Shown: positions 17,150-26,251 of the stretch, one piece after another
Layout: the number at the start of each line of letters is the position of its first letter
Position numbering within the stretch: the first letter of the stretch is position 1
NCBI GenBank assembly: GCA_947477565.1
Contig: CANJUR010000001.1
Span: 91,996-155,995 of the forward strand
Source: Deltaproteobacteria bacterium
GTDB taxonomy: Bacteria > Myxococcota_A > Polyangia > Polyangiales > Ga0077539
Direction of reading: 5' to 3'
Length of the DNA: 64,000 bases
The notes under the pieces: generated by a model
Told to the model about the DNA's origin: nothing
What the model saw: only the letters and a program-made list of their open reading frames with translations
Database searches by the model: none
Made by a program: the position numbers and the translations under genes

Positions 17150-18766
17150 TCAGCGGGGCCGCGCGATACCCCCATCGCGACCGGGCGCGCGCGCATCTCG
17201 AGCAACGCCAACGTCGTGAGGCACACCGGCGTCGAGCACGGGCGGAGACTCCACTACCAGCGACGCCCGAAGAATGGCCTCGATGTCGTCCTCCTCCGTG
17301 CCGCCGTCGCCTACCCCCGACCCGGCGTCTGTGGACGGCGGCGCGGCGATGGGCGCGCGGCAGTCGTCCGCGGGCGCTCCGGAGAGGTCGGCCTCCCCGG
17401 TGACCATGGCAAGCTGCGAGAGGGCAGTGTTGAGGTCATAGATCGATTGGATATGACCCGCCCGAGCGCCCAGGTATTGCCGCAGCGGACTCAGGATGTC
17501 CCCGACCTCCACAGCGCCGGACTGAAACTGCGTGAATACCGCAGTAAACCACTGGAATCCCCAGCGTTCCTGGCGAGCGCGGGCGGCTTCGATGAGCTGC
17601 TGTTCTGTCGTGCGCTCGTAGGCGTCGGTGACCTCGAGCGCGATGCCGCCGAGAGCCAGGGACTGCTGCGCCTGGGTCATCGCAAGCTCTTCGGACAACC
17701 GTCGGACGCGTTGTCGATTGACGATGGGATCGAAGTTCCATCGTAAGACGAGTCCGCCGCCCCAGTAGGCGTAGTTGTTATTGTTGGCGGAGAAGGGATT
17801 GGGCTGTTCGGCCATCGTGGGCGCCGTGGAGACCGCCGCCGTCAGCCCGAGCGCGAAATCGGGGAGGTACGCGTACTCCTGGATGGACACCGCCGCCCGT
17901 CTCGCCGCCACGCCCGCCGCGATCATGTCCACCTCGGGCCGGTTGAGCCGCGCCCGCGTCAGGTGCCGCGCGAGCGATCCGATGTCCGCCCGATAGGGGC
18001 ACAACGGCTCGTCCGGAACCTCGATGGCGTCCCCGACACCCGTGAGCAACCCGAGCGCCGCACGCGCAAGATGACCGCCGCGCGTCGCCGTCGCCCGCTG
18101 CACTGCCAGCTCTTCGGCGGCAATCTCAAGCTGCGCTTCGTCGTTGGTTCCGACCACGCCGCCGTCTTGCGTACGCGCCGTGGAAAGCTGCTCGCGCGCC
18201 GTCGTGATGTATCCCTCCGCGCGCTCGATCAGGAAAAGCGCGTCTCGAGACGACTGCACCCCGAAGAACGCCTTCCGCACGTTGGCCCGCAATTCGAGTC
18301 GCGCGCGCGCCTCCTCGCCGTGGTTGGCCCGCACGCCCGCCCTCGCCGCGTCGCGCACCCGGGCGAGGCGCATCCACGTCCACGGCGAGATCGGCACACC
18401 CGTGTCCGCCGTCACCCGCGCGATGTACCCCGTCTCGGAGACCAGCGGGTTCTGCGCAAACACGTCCGGCGAGTACGTCGAATTGCCCCTCGCGGTAGGC
18501 GCGAGGGACATAAACCCCGTCACGCTCACCGGGAAGAACGGCGCCGCCCACGCCTCGTCGAGTTGCGCGTCCGATGCGGCGATCTTGTGCCGCGCTGCGA
18601 GCAACCCGGGGTAGCTGCGCTCCGCGCGGGCCAGGCACTCCGCAAGATCGAGCCGCACCGTGATCGCAGCCGGGTCAGCCCGCCCCTCACGCAGCGCCGC
18701 TCCGGCCCCGAGGCAGAGGCCACCCACGCAGGACAGGATCCTGCGCGCTCGATGCAGGCGACGCAC
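17150..18766 (-). CDS. TolC-family outer-membrane efflux protein
   Basis: The 538-residue protein has a signal peptide (to about residue 30). Two OEP (TolC-like) repeats form long alpha-helical hairpins: residues about 40-260 with LDLAECLARAERSYPGLLAAR, and about 270-470 with NRPEVDMIAAGVAARRAAVS. The region after 480 is low-complexity and Asp/Gly-rich, unlike TolC. TolC proteins are trimeric channel-tunnels serving efflux pumps or type I secretion. No inner-membrane pump or adaptor gene adjoins it. It starts 5 bases after the helicase gene ends. Confidence 0.85.
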   Translation of the reverse strand: MRRLHRARRILSCVGGLCLGAGAALREGRADPAAITVRLDLAECLARAERSYPGLLAARHKIAASDAQLDEAWAAPFFPVSVTGFMSLAPTARGNSTYSPDVFAQNPLVSETGYIARVTADTGVPISPWTWMRLARVRDAARAGVRANHGEEARARLELRANVRKAFFGVQSSRDALFLIERAEGYITTAREQLSTARTQDGGVVGTNDEAQLEIAAEELAVQRATATRGGHLARAALGLLTGVGDAIEVPDEPLCPYRADIGSLARHLTRARLNRPEVDMIAAGVAARRAAVSIQEYAYLPDFALGLTAAVSTAPTMAEQPNPFSANNNNYAYWGGGLVLRWNFDPIVNRQRVRRLSEELAMTQAQQSLALGGIALEVTDAYERTTEQQLIEAARARQERWGFQWFTAVFTQFQSGAVEVGDILSPLRQYLGARAGHIQSIYDLNTALSQLAMVTGEADLSGAPADDCRAPIAAPPSTDAGSGVGDGGTEEDDIEAILRASLVVESPPVLDAGVPHDVGVARDARAPGRDGGIARPR

Positions 18767-18771
18767 GCCGC

Positions 18772-20535
18772 TCAGTCCGCTGTCGCGGCCTCCGGCGCTT
18801 CGGCCACGTCACCACGCCGCGGCGACACCGGCACGTCGTTGTATTTCACTTCCGCGAGCGACTCGATCAGCGCGTCGAGCTTCTCCGCACGCACGCTCAC
18901 CAGCGTGACGCGATCGCGCACGTGGATGCGCCCGACCTCGGACTTCGCGAGCATCCCGACGTCGCGCAGCAGCCTCGCCACCTCGCCGGCCCGCACGCCC
19001 TCGCGCTTGCCCACCGAGAGTTCGAGGCTCTCCATCCCGACCTCCTCGCCCGGCGTCTCATCCGACGCCTTCGGATCGGCGTGCCGAACCTCGATCTTCC
19101 GCAACGGCTCGGACTCCACCCGCTCAGACCGGGGCGCTCGCTCGCGCGGCGGTCGTCCGTTGCTCCGCGGCTCGCTCTTCGCTTCCGGTGCGGCCGTCAA
19201 CGATGGGCTCACGGATACGCGCGGCACTGGCGGCATCACGTCGTCTTCGCGCACGCCCATGACGAAGCGCTCGACCAACCAGGCTACCGCGCGCTCGGCA
19301 TCGTCGTGGGTCAGCAACCGCTTCGCCAGCACCATCGCGTCGTCGGAAACGTTGCCCGCCGCAGCGATGAGTGACTCGACCCGGGCGGCCTCGATGCGCG
19401 TGCGGTTTTCCGCGGCGCTCGGCAGCGTGCGCTCGATGGGCCGGATGCCGTACGTGAGCCGCAGCAGATACAGGTTGCCGATGTCGTGAGGACCAATCAG
19501 CGAGATGGCTGTTCCGGTGCGGCCCGCGCGCCCGGTGCGCCCCGAGCGGTGCACATACGCCTCGGGCGACTCCGGGAAGCCGCAGTGAATCACGTGCGAA
19601 AGGTGCGGCACGTCGATGCCCCGCGCGGCCACGTCGGTGGCCACCAGGAAGTCCACGCGCTCGTCCCGAAGCAGGCCCATCACGCGCTCGCGGTCGTTTT
19701 GCGCGAGGTCGCCGTTGAGGTACTCGGCGCGGTAGCCCGCGTTTTGAAGCCCCCGGGCGACCATCTCGGTCTCCGCCTTCGTGTTGCAGAACACCAGTGC
19801 TGCCTTGGGCTTCTCGATCTCCAGAACCTTCAGGAGGTCGGGCACCGAGCCGCCAGAGGCGGAGAAATAGGCATGGTGAACAATGCCGTCGGGTGCGACG
19901 TGGTCGCTGCTCAGGGCGATGGTGACGGGCTCGCGCTGGTGCCGTGCGGCCATGCGCGACATCGCATCGGGCATCGTCGCCGAGAAGATCAGCGCCTGCC
20001 GGCCCTTCGGCAGCATGCCGAGAATGGCGTTGAGCTCCTCAGCGAAGCCCATGGAGAGCATCTCGTCGCCCTCGTCGAGCACGATGGCGCGCAGGCCCGA
20101 GACGTCGAGGGTTTTTCGGCGAAGATGGTCGAGCATGCGCCCGGGCGTACCGACCACCACCTTGGCGCCGCCCTTGAGCGCGTCGATCTGCTGCTGCATC
20201 CCGGCGCCGCCGTAAATCGGAGCGACCCCGACATCGGCAAACTTCCCGAGGCGCTCGAACTCACCCGCCACCTGCAGCGCAAGCTCGCGCGTCGGGCACA
20301 GAACCATCACCTGAACGTGCCGCGCCGGCTTGATCACCCGGTCAATGAGAGGCAGCGCAAACGCCGCGGTCTTGCCGCTTCCGGTGCGGCTCTGAACGAT
20401 GACGTCCTTGCCCTCCGCGATGGTATGGAAGGTCGCCTGCTGCACCAGCGTGGGGGAGGCGTAGCCGACCTCGGCCACCGCCCGACGCACCGGCTCGCTC
20501 AACCCGAAGGACTCGAACGACTGCTCTTCACTCAT
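18772..20535 (-). CDS. DEAD-box-type RNA helicase with DbpA-like C-terminal domain (motif II is DEGD)
   Basis: From ATG 20535 the helicase is 587 residues. It has a Q motif (SFESFGLSEPVRRAV...PTLVQQATF), Walker A SRTGSGKT, PTRELA, TPGR, motif II, motif III SAT, and motif VI HRSGRTGRAGR. Motif II reads DEGD rather than DEAD, the alanine being glycine. A linker rich in Pro, Arg and Glu (about 430-500) leads to a DbpA/CsdA-like RNA-binding fold (about 500-570). Relatives act in ribosome assembly or mRNA decay, often in the cold. The start overlaps the preceding small gene by 8 bases. An earlier in-frame ATG at 20589 lies inside that gene. Confidence 0.9.
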   Translation of the reverse strand: MSEEQSFESFGLSEPVRRAVAEVGYASPTLVQQATFHTIAEGKDVIVQSRTGSGKTAAFALPLIDRVIKPARHVQVMVLCPTRELALQVAGEFERLGKFADVGVAPIYGGAGMQQQIDALKGGAKVVVGTPGRMLDHLRRKTLDVSGLRAIVLDEGDEMLSMGFAEELNAILGMLPKGRQALIFSATMPDAMSRMAARHQREPVTIALSSDHVAPDGIVHHAYFSASGGSVPDLLKVLEIEKPKAALVFCNTKAETEMVARGLQNAGYRAEYLNGDLAQNDRERVMGLLRDERVDFLVATDVAARGIDVPHLSHVIHCGFPESPEAYVHRSGRTGRAGRTGTAISLIGPHDIGNLYLLRLTYGIRPIERTLPSAAENRTRIEAARVESLIAAAGNVSDDAMVLAKRLLTHDDAERAVAWLVERFVMGVREDDVMPPVPRVSVSPSLTAAPEAKSEPRSNGRPPRERAPRSERVESEPLRKIEVRHADPKASDETPGEEVGMESLELSVGKREGVRAGEVARLLRDVGMLAKSEVGRIHVRDRVTLVSVRAEKLDALIESLAEVKYNDVPVSPRRGDVAEAPEAATAD

Positions 20536-20977
20536 GGGAATTTCCTGCAATGCCGAGCGCACGCCCGGCTTCATCGCCAACGGCTTCACGCCACAACCTC
20601 ACCTGATCTTCGGCGCGGTAGCGCCAGCGCTCCAGGTGATCAAACGCCGCCTGCGACGCGCCGCCTTCGCGCGCGCACAAGCCTCTCAATCCTCGAAGGT
20701 CACCGTCCAGTGTCACGACCTGTGGGGTCGCCGCGCCCTGCCTCTGCGCCTGCCACGCAGCCTCGTAAGCTGCATGCAGCCTGGTCAGGCCCGGCCGACA
20801 CGCGCGGTCGATCGGGTTGGGCCCCCGTACGGCGTACACCTCCCGGTGCAGCACCCCCGCGCCAAACCAGATGAATACCCCCGTAAGCACCGTCATCGTC
20901 GCCGCGCTGGCCCGCCGCCCCATCGGGGAACGCGGCACCGCAGGCTTCGTCAGGCTTTCAGGGGAAGCATCGGTCAC
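20528..20977 (-). CDS. Single-pass membrane protein of unknown function
   Basis: The 149-residue protein has one clear transmembrane helix at about 27-45 (TMTVLTGVFIWFGAGVLHRE) and a charged, helical C-terminal region with a conserved-looking CRPGLTRLHAAYEAAW segment. I do not recognise the family. Its end overlaps the helicase start by 8 bases, so the two are translationally coupled. That coupling is the main reason to believe it is a real gene. Confidence 0.6.
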   Translation of the reverse strand: MTDASPESLTKPAVPRSPMGRRASAATMTVLTGVFIWFGAGVLHREVYAVRGPNPIDRACRPGLTRLHAAYEAAWQAQRQGAATPQVVTLDGDLRGLRGLCAREGGASQAAFDHLERWRYRAEDQVRLWREAVGDEAGRALGIAGNSHE

Positions 20978-21040
20978 TGGGCACCGTCAGCACCGCAGGT
21001 GCCGCTCCACTGCGATACCGCTGCGCCGCTCAGACTATTT

Positions 21041-21073
21041 CCCCTGTGGTTTACGTCGCGGCATCCACAGGGG
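21041..21073. repeat. Perfect 9-bp inverted repeat between TPR peptidase and membrane-protein genes
   Basis: CCCCTGTGG at 21041-21049 pairs with CCACAGGGG at 21065-21073 across 15 bases. It lies in the 136-bp gap 41 bases past the TPR gene's stop. No T-run follows on the leftward strand, so it is either an intrinsic hairpin without a U-tract or a protein-binding dyad near the start of the next transcript. Confidence 0.5.
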
Positions 21074-21113
21074 TCAAGCACTACTCCGCCCCCGAAGCCA
21101 GACCGCGCACGCC

Positions 21114-23900
21114 TCACCCCGGCGGCCGGGAGGGTGCCCGGAGCAGCGGGAGATTGCGCTCGCCGCGCCGCACGGCCTCGAGGCGAGCCCGAATCTCCGC
21201 CGCGTTCGACGGATCGAGCGCCAACGCTGACTCGTAAGCTGCGAGGGCTGCGTCCGTGTCGCCGAGCTCGAGAGCAGCGTGCGCGAGCGTCAGGTGCACC
21301 GAGGTGCGCTCCGGGTCGAGAGAGACCGCGTGCTCGGCCAAGGCCCGGATGTCCGCCCAGGCGCGTACCTCCACCAAAGCACCCAGAAGCTCCCTGAGCC
21401 CATCGCGGTCATGCTGGTCGAGGCGCACCACCACCCGTAGCGCCACCAGCCGCTCCGCATCCCGGTGCGCCCGCGCGTGCAGGGCCGCGAGCGCCCGCCA
21501 CGCCTCCACCTGCGACGGATCGTGCTGCGTAGCCGCCGTGAGCGCGGTGAGCGCCCGACCATCATCCCGGGCAAGGCCCGCCGCCCGGGCCTCCAGCATT
21601 CGCACCGCGTAGCCGTCCCGGCCGCCCTCCCGCAGCGCGTCGAGTTCGGCCAGCGCCACCCGGCCCTCGTGCGCTTCGATTCCGAGCGTCGCCCGCACCC
21701 AGCGCGCCACGGGCTGTGCGCCCTCCAGGCGAATCGCCGCCTCGGCCCTCGCCGCCGCCCCGATCGGGTCGCCGCCCACCAGCAGCGCCATCGCCGCGTC
21801 GGCCTGCGCGCCGGCGTCACCGGTATGCTCGTCCGCGGTGCGCACGAGGGCTGCCCGGTCGCGGTAGCGCGCAACGTCGATGAAGTACTCGCCGTCGTAG
21901 CGCGAAAGCCGGGCGCGGAGCATGGAGCGAAAGCCCTCATCGACGACCTCGGCGGAGACCCCGAGCGCGCGAGCGATGACCTCCGGTGTACGCACCCCTT
22001 CGCCCCAGAGCGGGAGCATCTCCGCGACGTGCTCGAAGCCGTATCGCTCGATCATGAACGCCACGAGTTGTGACGCGGCGTAGTAGGCCGTGAGCATGTC
22101 GTCGGCGTGCCGCGCGTGCGTGAAGGCGGCATTAAAATCGGCCACCCGGGGGAGGCCGCCGCCGACGAGTGCGCGGTAGAGCGAGGGGTCGTCCTCGCGC
22201 GCCCACTCCGGGTGGGCGTGGAAGGCCTCCCACTCGCTCAGCCCCTCAGTAAACCATCGCGGGACCCGCGAACGCGAACGCTGCAATGCGAAGACGTGGG
22301 CAAGCTCGTGCCACACAATCTGCGCCCAGTTGAAGGGACCGCCGCGCGGCGAGAGCGCCGTCACCACGCGACCGAAACACACCCCCTGGACGCCGATTTC
22401 GGGCAGGCCCGCCGTGCGGACGGAGAAGTGCTCGGCGTCGGCGTAAAGCTCGACGGCGATGGGTCCCTCCGGCGTGAATCCGTAGCGCAGCACCATCTCT
22501 GCCCACGCGCGCCGCAGCAACTGCGGGACGAATCGCCGCAGGATCGCGCGCTCGTCCCGGTGGTAACGGATGCGAAAGGGCCCGTCGGTCTCGACCACGT
22601 ACGCATCAGGGACCGTGTGCTCGTAGAAGTTGAGAAGGTTGGCCACGCGGACGTTGAAACGGCTCTGCTCGAAGGAGCCTCGCAGCTCGACGAGCGCCTC
22701 GTCCTCGTTGCCCGTGCGCAGGAGGTTCATGCCCAGAAACGCACGCATCCGCGACCCTGCGCGACGGTCGCCCGCGATGCCGGGCCGCGCCAGTCCCTCG
22801 CGAAGCAGCGACGCGGCCTCGGCGTAGCGGTGCTCCCAGTCCGCGAAGTCCGCGAGCACCTCGTAGCCCTCGGCCCACGCCGGGGCCACCGTAAACAACG
22901 CGTCGAAGCCGCGACGAAGCCCCGGTAGATCGCCCGCGGAGAAGCGCGCCACGCCACGCATCGTGAGCACGTCGAGGTCGCGCGGGTTGATCGCCGCGGC
23001 CTCGTCGAGACGCCGCTCGGCCCCCGGCACGTCGGCGTCGCGCAGCAGCAGCGACGCCTGCGTCGCCATCGCGCCCGTAAGCCGCGGATTTACCGCCAGC
23101 GCAGCCGTGAGGTCGTCCCCTGCGCGGGCCATGTCGAGGCCTGACGAAAGCCGGGTGCGCGCCCGCAACAGCAGCGCCCGCGGGTGCCGGGGGTTGCATC
23201 GCAGCACCGCCGCGAGGCCTTCGCCCGCGGGGCCGTAATCCTCCGTGGTGAGCATCAGCGCGGCCTGCTCGAGGTTGGTCTCCGCGCGGCCAGGCTCGAC
23301 CCGCAGGGCTTCGTTGAAGGCCGCGTTGGCGTCGCGCACAGACCCGAGCGCCCGCGCAGCGATACCTACCCAGGTAAGAAAATCTGCATCTCGCACCCTC
23401 TGCGCGACCGCGCCTCGCGACCCCTCCGCGGAGGCGTCGTTGTAGGCGTCGATCAGCCCGTTGGCGGCCTCCCGCGCCTCGTCGCGCCGCCCAAGGATCG
23501 CCAGCCACGTCGCTGCCCGTGCCCGCGCCCGCCACGCCTCTCCGCGCGGTGTCGCCTCGATCGCCCGCTGCCAGCGCGCGATGGCGTCTTCGTACCGCCC
23601 GACGCCCACCAGGGCCTCGGCCTCCCAGTTGAGCCCCTCGGCGCGCGTCACCGGCGTCCGCTCGAGCCTCGTCGCGAGGGCCAGCAACGCATCGTGCTGC
23701 CCGGTCTCCCACAGCCATCGAGCACGCACCCTCTCGACCTCCGTGCGCTCGCCGGGGCGGGCTGTGCGCAGGGCGTTTTCGACCGCGCCGTAGTCTCCCC
23801 GGTCGAGCGCCGCGCGGGCGCTGGGGAGGTCGGCCCGGGCGATCGAGGCGTGGAGCCCGAGGCCCAGAAGCGCCCCGCGCCAGCCCCGGCGCACCCTCAC
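21114..23900 (-). CDS. TPR protein with embedded gluzincin (peptidase MA-like) domain
   Basis: The 928-residue exported protein has a signal peptide to about residue 23. TPR-like helical repeats span about 25-420. A metallopeptidase domain at about 430-690 has HELAH at 531-535 and the third ligand E553 in FTEGLSEWE, fitting the gluzincin arrangement of peptidase MA-like proteins. More TPR repeats follow to the end. The active-site residues are all present, so it is probably a zinc peptidase working in the periplasm or on the surface. The substrate is unknown. Its ATG overlaps the stop of the YqgE gene (ATGA), so the two genes are coupled. Confidence 0.85.
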   Translation of the reverse strand: MRVRRGWRGALLGLGLHASIARADLPSARAALDRGDYGAVENALRTARPGERTEVERVRARWLWETGQHDALLALATRLERTPVTRAEGLNWEAEALVGVGRYEDAIARWQRAIEATPRGEAWRARARAATWLAILGRRDEAREAANGLIDAYNDASAEGSRGAVAQRVRDADFLTWVGIAARALGSVRDANAAFNEALRVEPGRAETNLEQAALMLTTEDYGPAGEGLAAVLRCNPRHPRALLLRARTRLSSGLDMARAGDDLTAALAVNPRLTGAMATQASLLLRDADVPGAERRLDEAAAINPRDLDVLTMRGVARFSAGDLPGLRRGFDALFTVAPAWAEGYEVLADFADWEHRYAEAASLLREGLARPGIAGDRRAGSRMRAFLGMNLLRTGNEDEALVELRGSFEQSRFNVRVANLLNFYEHTVPDAYVVETDGPFRIRYHRDERAILRRFVPQLLRRAWAEMVLRYGFTPEGPIAVELYADAEHFSVRTAGLPEIGVQGVCFGRVVTALSPRGGPFNWAQIVWHELAHVFALQRSRSRVPRWFTEGLSEWEAFHAHPEWAREDDPSLYRALVGGGLPRVADFNAAFTHARHADDMLTAYYAASQLVAFMIERYGFEHVAEMLPLWGEGVRTPEVIARALGVSAEVVDEGFRSMLRARLSRYDGEYFIDVARYRDRAALVRTADEHTGDAGAQADAAMALLVGGDPIGAAARAEAAIRLEGAQPVARWVRATLGIEAHEGRVALAELDALREGGRDGYAVRMLEARAAGLARDDGRALTALTAATQHDPSQVEAWRALAALHARAHRDAERLVALRVVVRLDQHDRDGLRELLGALVEVRAWADIRALAEHAVSLDPERTSVHLTLAHAALELGDTDAALAAYESALALDPSNAAEIRARLEAVRRGERNLPLLRAPSRPPG

Positions 23901-24481
23901 GCGCTGCCGCCCCGCGAACCGATAAACGCCCCGGGATCGATGCCCGCCAGATGCCGATAGGCGTGCTTCCAGAGCGTCGCAGGGTCGCCGTCGAATACAA
24001 GATCGGCGTCAATGTCCGCGGGGAGCCAACCGCCTTTGGAGATCTCGTCTTCGAGTTGCGACGGCGACCATCCGGCGTACCCCAGGAGGAGGCGAAAATC
24101 ACGGGTGCGCGAGGCAACGACCGCGGCGAGCGCGTCGAGGTCGCCGGTCACGCCGAGCACGGTGCCGATGTCGATCTCCCCCGCGAGGGCCACGCTGTCC
24201 CTGCGGTACAGCAGCCACCCGGTATGCATCTGCACGGGGCCGCCGCGCCGCGCCTCGCGGGCGAAGGGTCCGTCTACGGGCAGCGCGACGTCTCCGCCGA
24301 CGAGGTTGCTCCCCTGCAAGAGGGGTCCGACGAGGCCGAGGGCTTCGCCGTTGATGATCCACCCGAGGGCGCCCTTCTCGTCGTGGCGCGCGAGCAGGAC
24401 GACAGTGTGGTCGAAGTTTGGGTCACCCAATCGGGGCGCTGCCAGCAAGAGGCAGGGTGCCAGGGTCCGTCGGTTGGTCAT
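23897..24481 (-). CDS. YqgE/AlgH family protein (UPF0301)
   Basis: The 194-residue protein contains the DUF179 hallmark CLLLAAPRLGDPNFDHTVVLL and GALGWIINGEALGL, and later a GYAGWSPSQLEDEI segment. The family is widespread and associated with alginate regulation in Pseudomonas (AlgH), but no biochemical function is firmly established. It follows the HD-GYP gene after 26 bases and is coupled to the TPR peptidase gene, suggesting a three-gene operon. Confidence 0.92.
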   Translation of the reverse strand: MTNRRTLAPCLLLAAPRLGDPNFDHTVVLLARHDEKGALGWIINGEALGLVGPLLQGSNLVGGDVALPVDGPFAREARRGGPVQMHTGWLLYRRDSVALAGEIDIGTVLGVTGDLDALAAVVASRTRDFRLLLGYAGWSPSQLEDEISKGGWLPADIDADLVFDGDPATLWKHAYRHLAGIDPGAFIGSRGGSA

Positions 24482-24507
24482 GAGGGCCCGACGATAGCAG
24501 CGACGAA

Positions 24508-26148
24508 CTACTCCGGCACCGTCTCGCCGCGCGCAGTCTTCTCCTCGCGATCAAGCTCGATGACTTGCAGAAACGGCGTCGATACGCCCGGATCAAACTG
24601 GCTCCCGCCGCAGCGCTCTACCTCGTTGATGGCCACGTCGTGGGGCATCGCGCGACGGTAACTGCGGTCGCTGGTCATCGCGTCGTAGGTGTCAGCCACG
24701 GAGATGATGCGCGCAATCACCGGGATCGCCTCGCCCTTGAGCCCGAGGGGGTAGCCCTTCCCGTCCCAGCGCTCGTGGTGCAGGTGCACCCCGGGCATCA
24801 GTGGCTGTAGAAACTTGATGGGTTCAAGAATCTCGCGGCCGTACTCCGGGTGCTTCTTGAAGATCTCGTACTCCTCCGGGGTCAGCCGCCCGGGGCGATT
24901 GAGGTTGAGCACGCAACCGATCTTGCCGATGTCGTGCATCAACGCCGCCTGGCGCACGGTCTCGATGTGGTCCGGCGACAACTTCAGCTGCGTGGCAAGC
25001 ACCCGCGAGTAATACGCGACGCGATCGGAGTGGCCTGCGGTGTAGCCGTCCATCGTGTCGATGGCTCTCGCGAGGCCCTGGATGGTCTGATTGAAGGTCG
25101 CCTTGAGGTTCTCGTACAGCCGTGCATTTTCAATCGCAGCGGCGGCGCGCGAACCCACTGCCGAGAGCAACTTCCGCTGGCCCTCGTCGAAGCGTCGGCC
25201 GCGCTGAAAGCCGACCGCGATGACGAAGCCCATGATCTTCCCGCGAATGCGCAGCGGCACCGCCACCATCGCCTGCGCGACGTGACGTTCCGAGGGGTTC
25301 ACGAGGAAGCGTCGCACTCGAGCGCCACTCAGGTTGAGCGTCGCTTCGTGAACGAAGTGTTCGGTGAGCGCCGGCACGTCGCAGCCGAGCATCCCGAGGT
25401 CGCCCTGCAGGTCGGCGATGAAGCGCGGGTTCTGCTGCCGAAACCGCTCGACGGTGCCCGTGTCCTCGTCGCCCATGTAGACGATCGCGAGGTCTGCCTG
25501 CACGTCGTCGAGCGCGGCCGCCGAGACCGTCGCTAGCACGTCGTCGAGGGAGAGCGACGCCGCGATGGCCTCGCTGACCTTGTAGAGAGACACCGCCTCG
25601 CGGAGCCGGAGGTTCTCCGCGGTGAGGCGCTTCTTCTCGAGGGCGCGCTGGATGATTCGCACCACCTCCTCGATGCGAAACGGCTTCATCACGTAGTCGT
25701 AAGCGCCATGCCGCATCGCATCGATGGCGGTCTCGACGGTGCCGAAGCCAGTCATGATGATCGTCACGATGCCGGGGTGCATGCGGTTGAGTTCGTTGAG
25801 AAGCTCAAGCCCACCCATTCCAGGCATCTTCAGGTCGGAAATGACCAGGTCGTAGGCGTTGCCATCGAGTTCCTTGAGTGCGCTCTGCCCGTCTTCCGCC
25901 GTACGGACCTCGAAGCCCTCGAGCGAGAGGAAATCCGCGAGGATCTCACGGATGACCTTCTCGTCATCCACCACCAATACTCGAGGCGCCGCGTCGAAGA
26001 AGGCGTCCTCCATTGCGGCGCCAGACTGACGACTCGCCCGCGCGGCGTCAATCGTTTGCGCGAGCACGGATTGCGCGGGACGCCCTTTCGCTGCGTCGTC
26101 CCCTCCCGTGTCATCGCCCGTTTCATCGTGGGTAAGCGAACCGTCCAT
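24508..26148 (-). CDS. Response regulator with GAF and HD-GYP domains (probable c-di-GMP phosphodiesterase)
   Basis: From ATG 26148 the product is 546 residues. An acidic lead of about 50 residues is followed by a receiver domain (LVVDDEKVIREI, phospho-acceptor Asp in DLVISDLKMPG, Lys in VMKPF). A GAF domain spans about 185-350. An HD-GYP domain follows with MHDIGKIG, HHERWDGKGYP and a DTYDAMTSDRSYR helix. HD-GYP proteins hydrolyse c-di-GMP. Residues for metal binding are intact, so activity is expected, switched by phosphorylation. The cognate kinase is not in the window. ATG 26199 is an alternative start 17 codons upstream. Its gene heads the leftward run. Confidence 0.92.
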   Translation of the reverse strand: MDGSLTHDETGDDTGGDDAAKGRPAQSVLAQTIDAARASRQSGAAMEDAFFDAAPRVLVVDDEKVIREILADFLSLEGFEVRTAEDGQSALKELDGNAYDLVISDLKMPGMGGLELLNELNRMHPGIVTIIMTGFGTVETAIDAMRHGAYDYVMKPFRIEEVVRIIQRALEKKRLTAENLRLREAVSLYKVSEAIAASLSLDDVLATVSAAALDDVQADLAIVYMGDEDTGTVERFRQQNPRFIADLQGDLGMLGCDVPALTEHFVHEATLNLSGARVRRFLVNPSERHVAQAMVAVPLRIRGKIMGFVIAVGFQRGRRFDEGQRKLLSAVGSRAAAAIENARLYENLKATFNQTIQGLARAIDTMDGYTAGHSDRVAYYSRVLATQLKLSPDHIETVRQAALMHDIGKIGCVLNLNRPGRLTPEEYEIFKKHPEYGREILEPIKFLQPLMPGVHLHHERWDGKGYPLGLKGEAIPVIARIISVADTYDAMTSDRSYRRAMPHDVAINEVERCGGSQFDPGVSTPFLQVIELDREEKTARGETVPE

Positions 26149-26251
26149 GATTCCCCGCGGATCGCTTCCCTGCTTCCTCGCGACCCACACCGCGAGCACC
26201 CAACCTCCGAGCGTTGCCTCGGGGCACCGTTTGACCGACGCGGTCCGGCGG

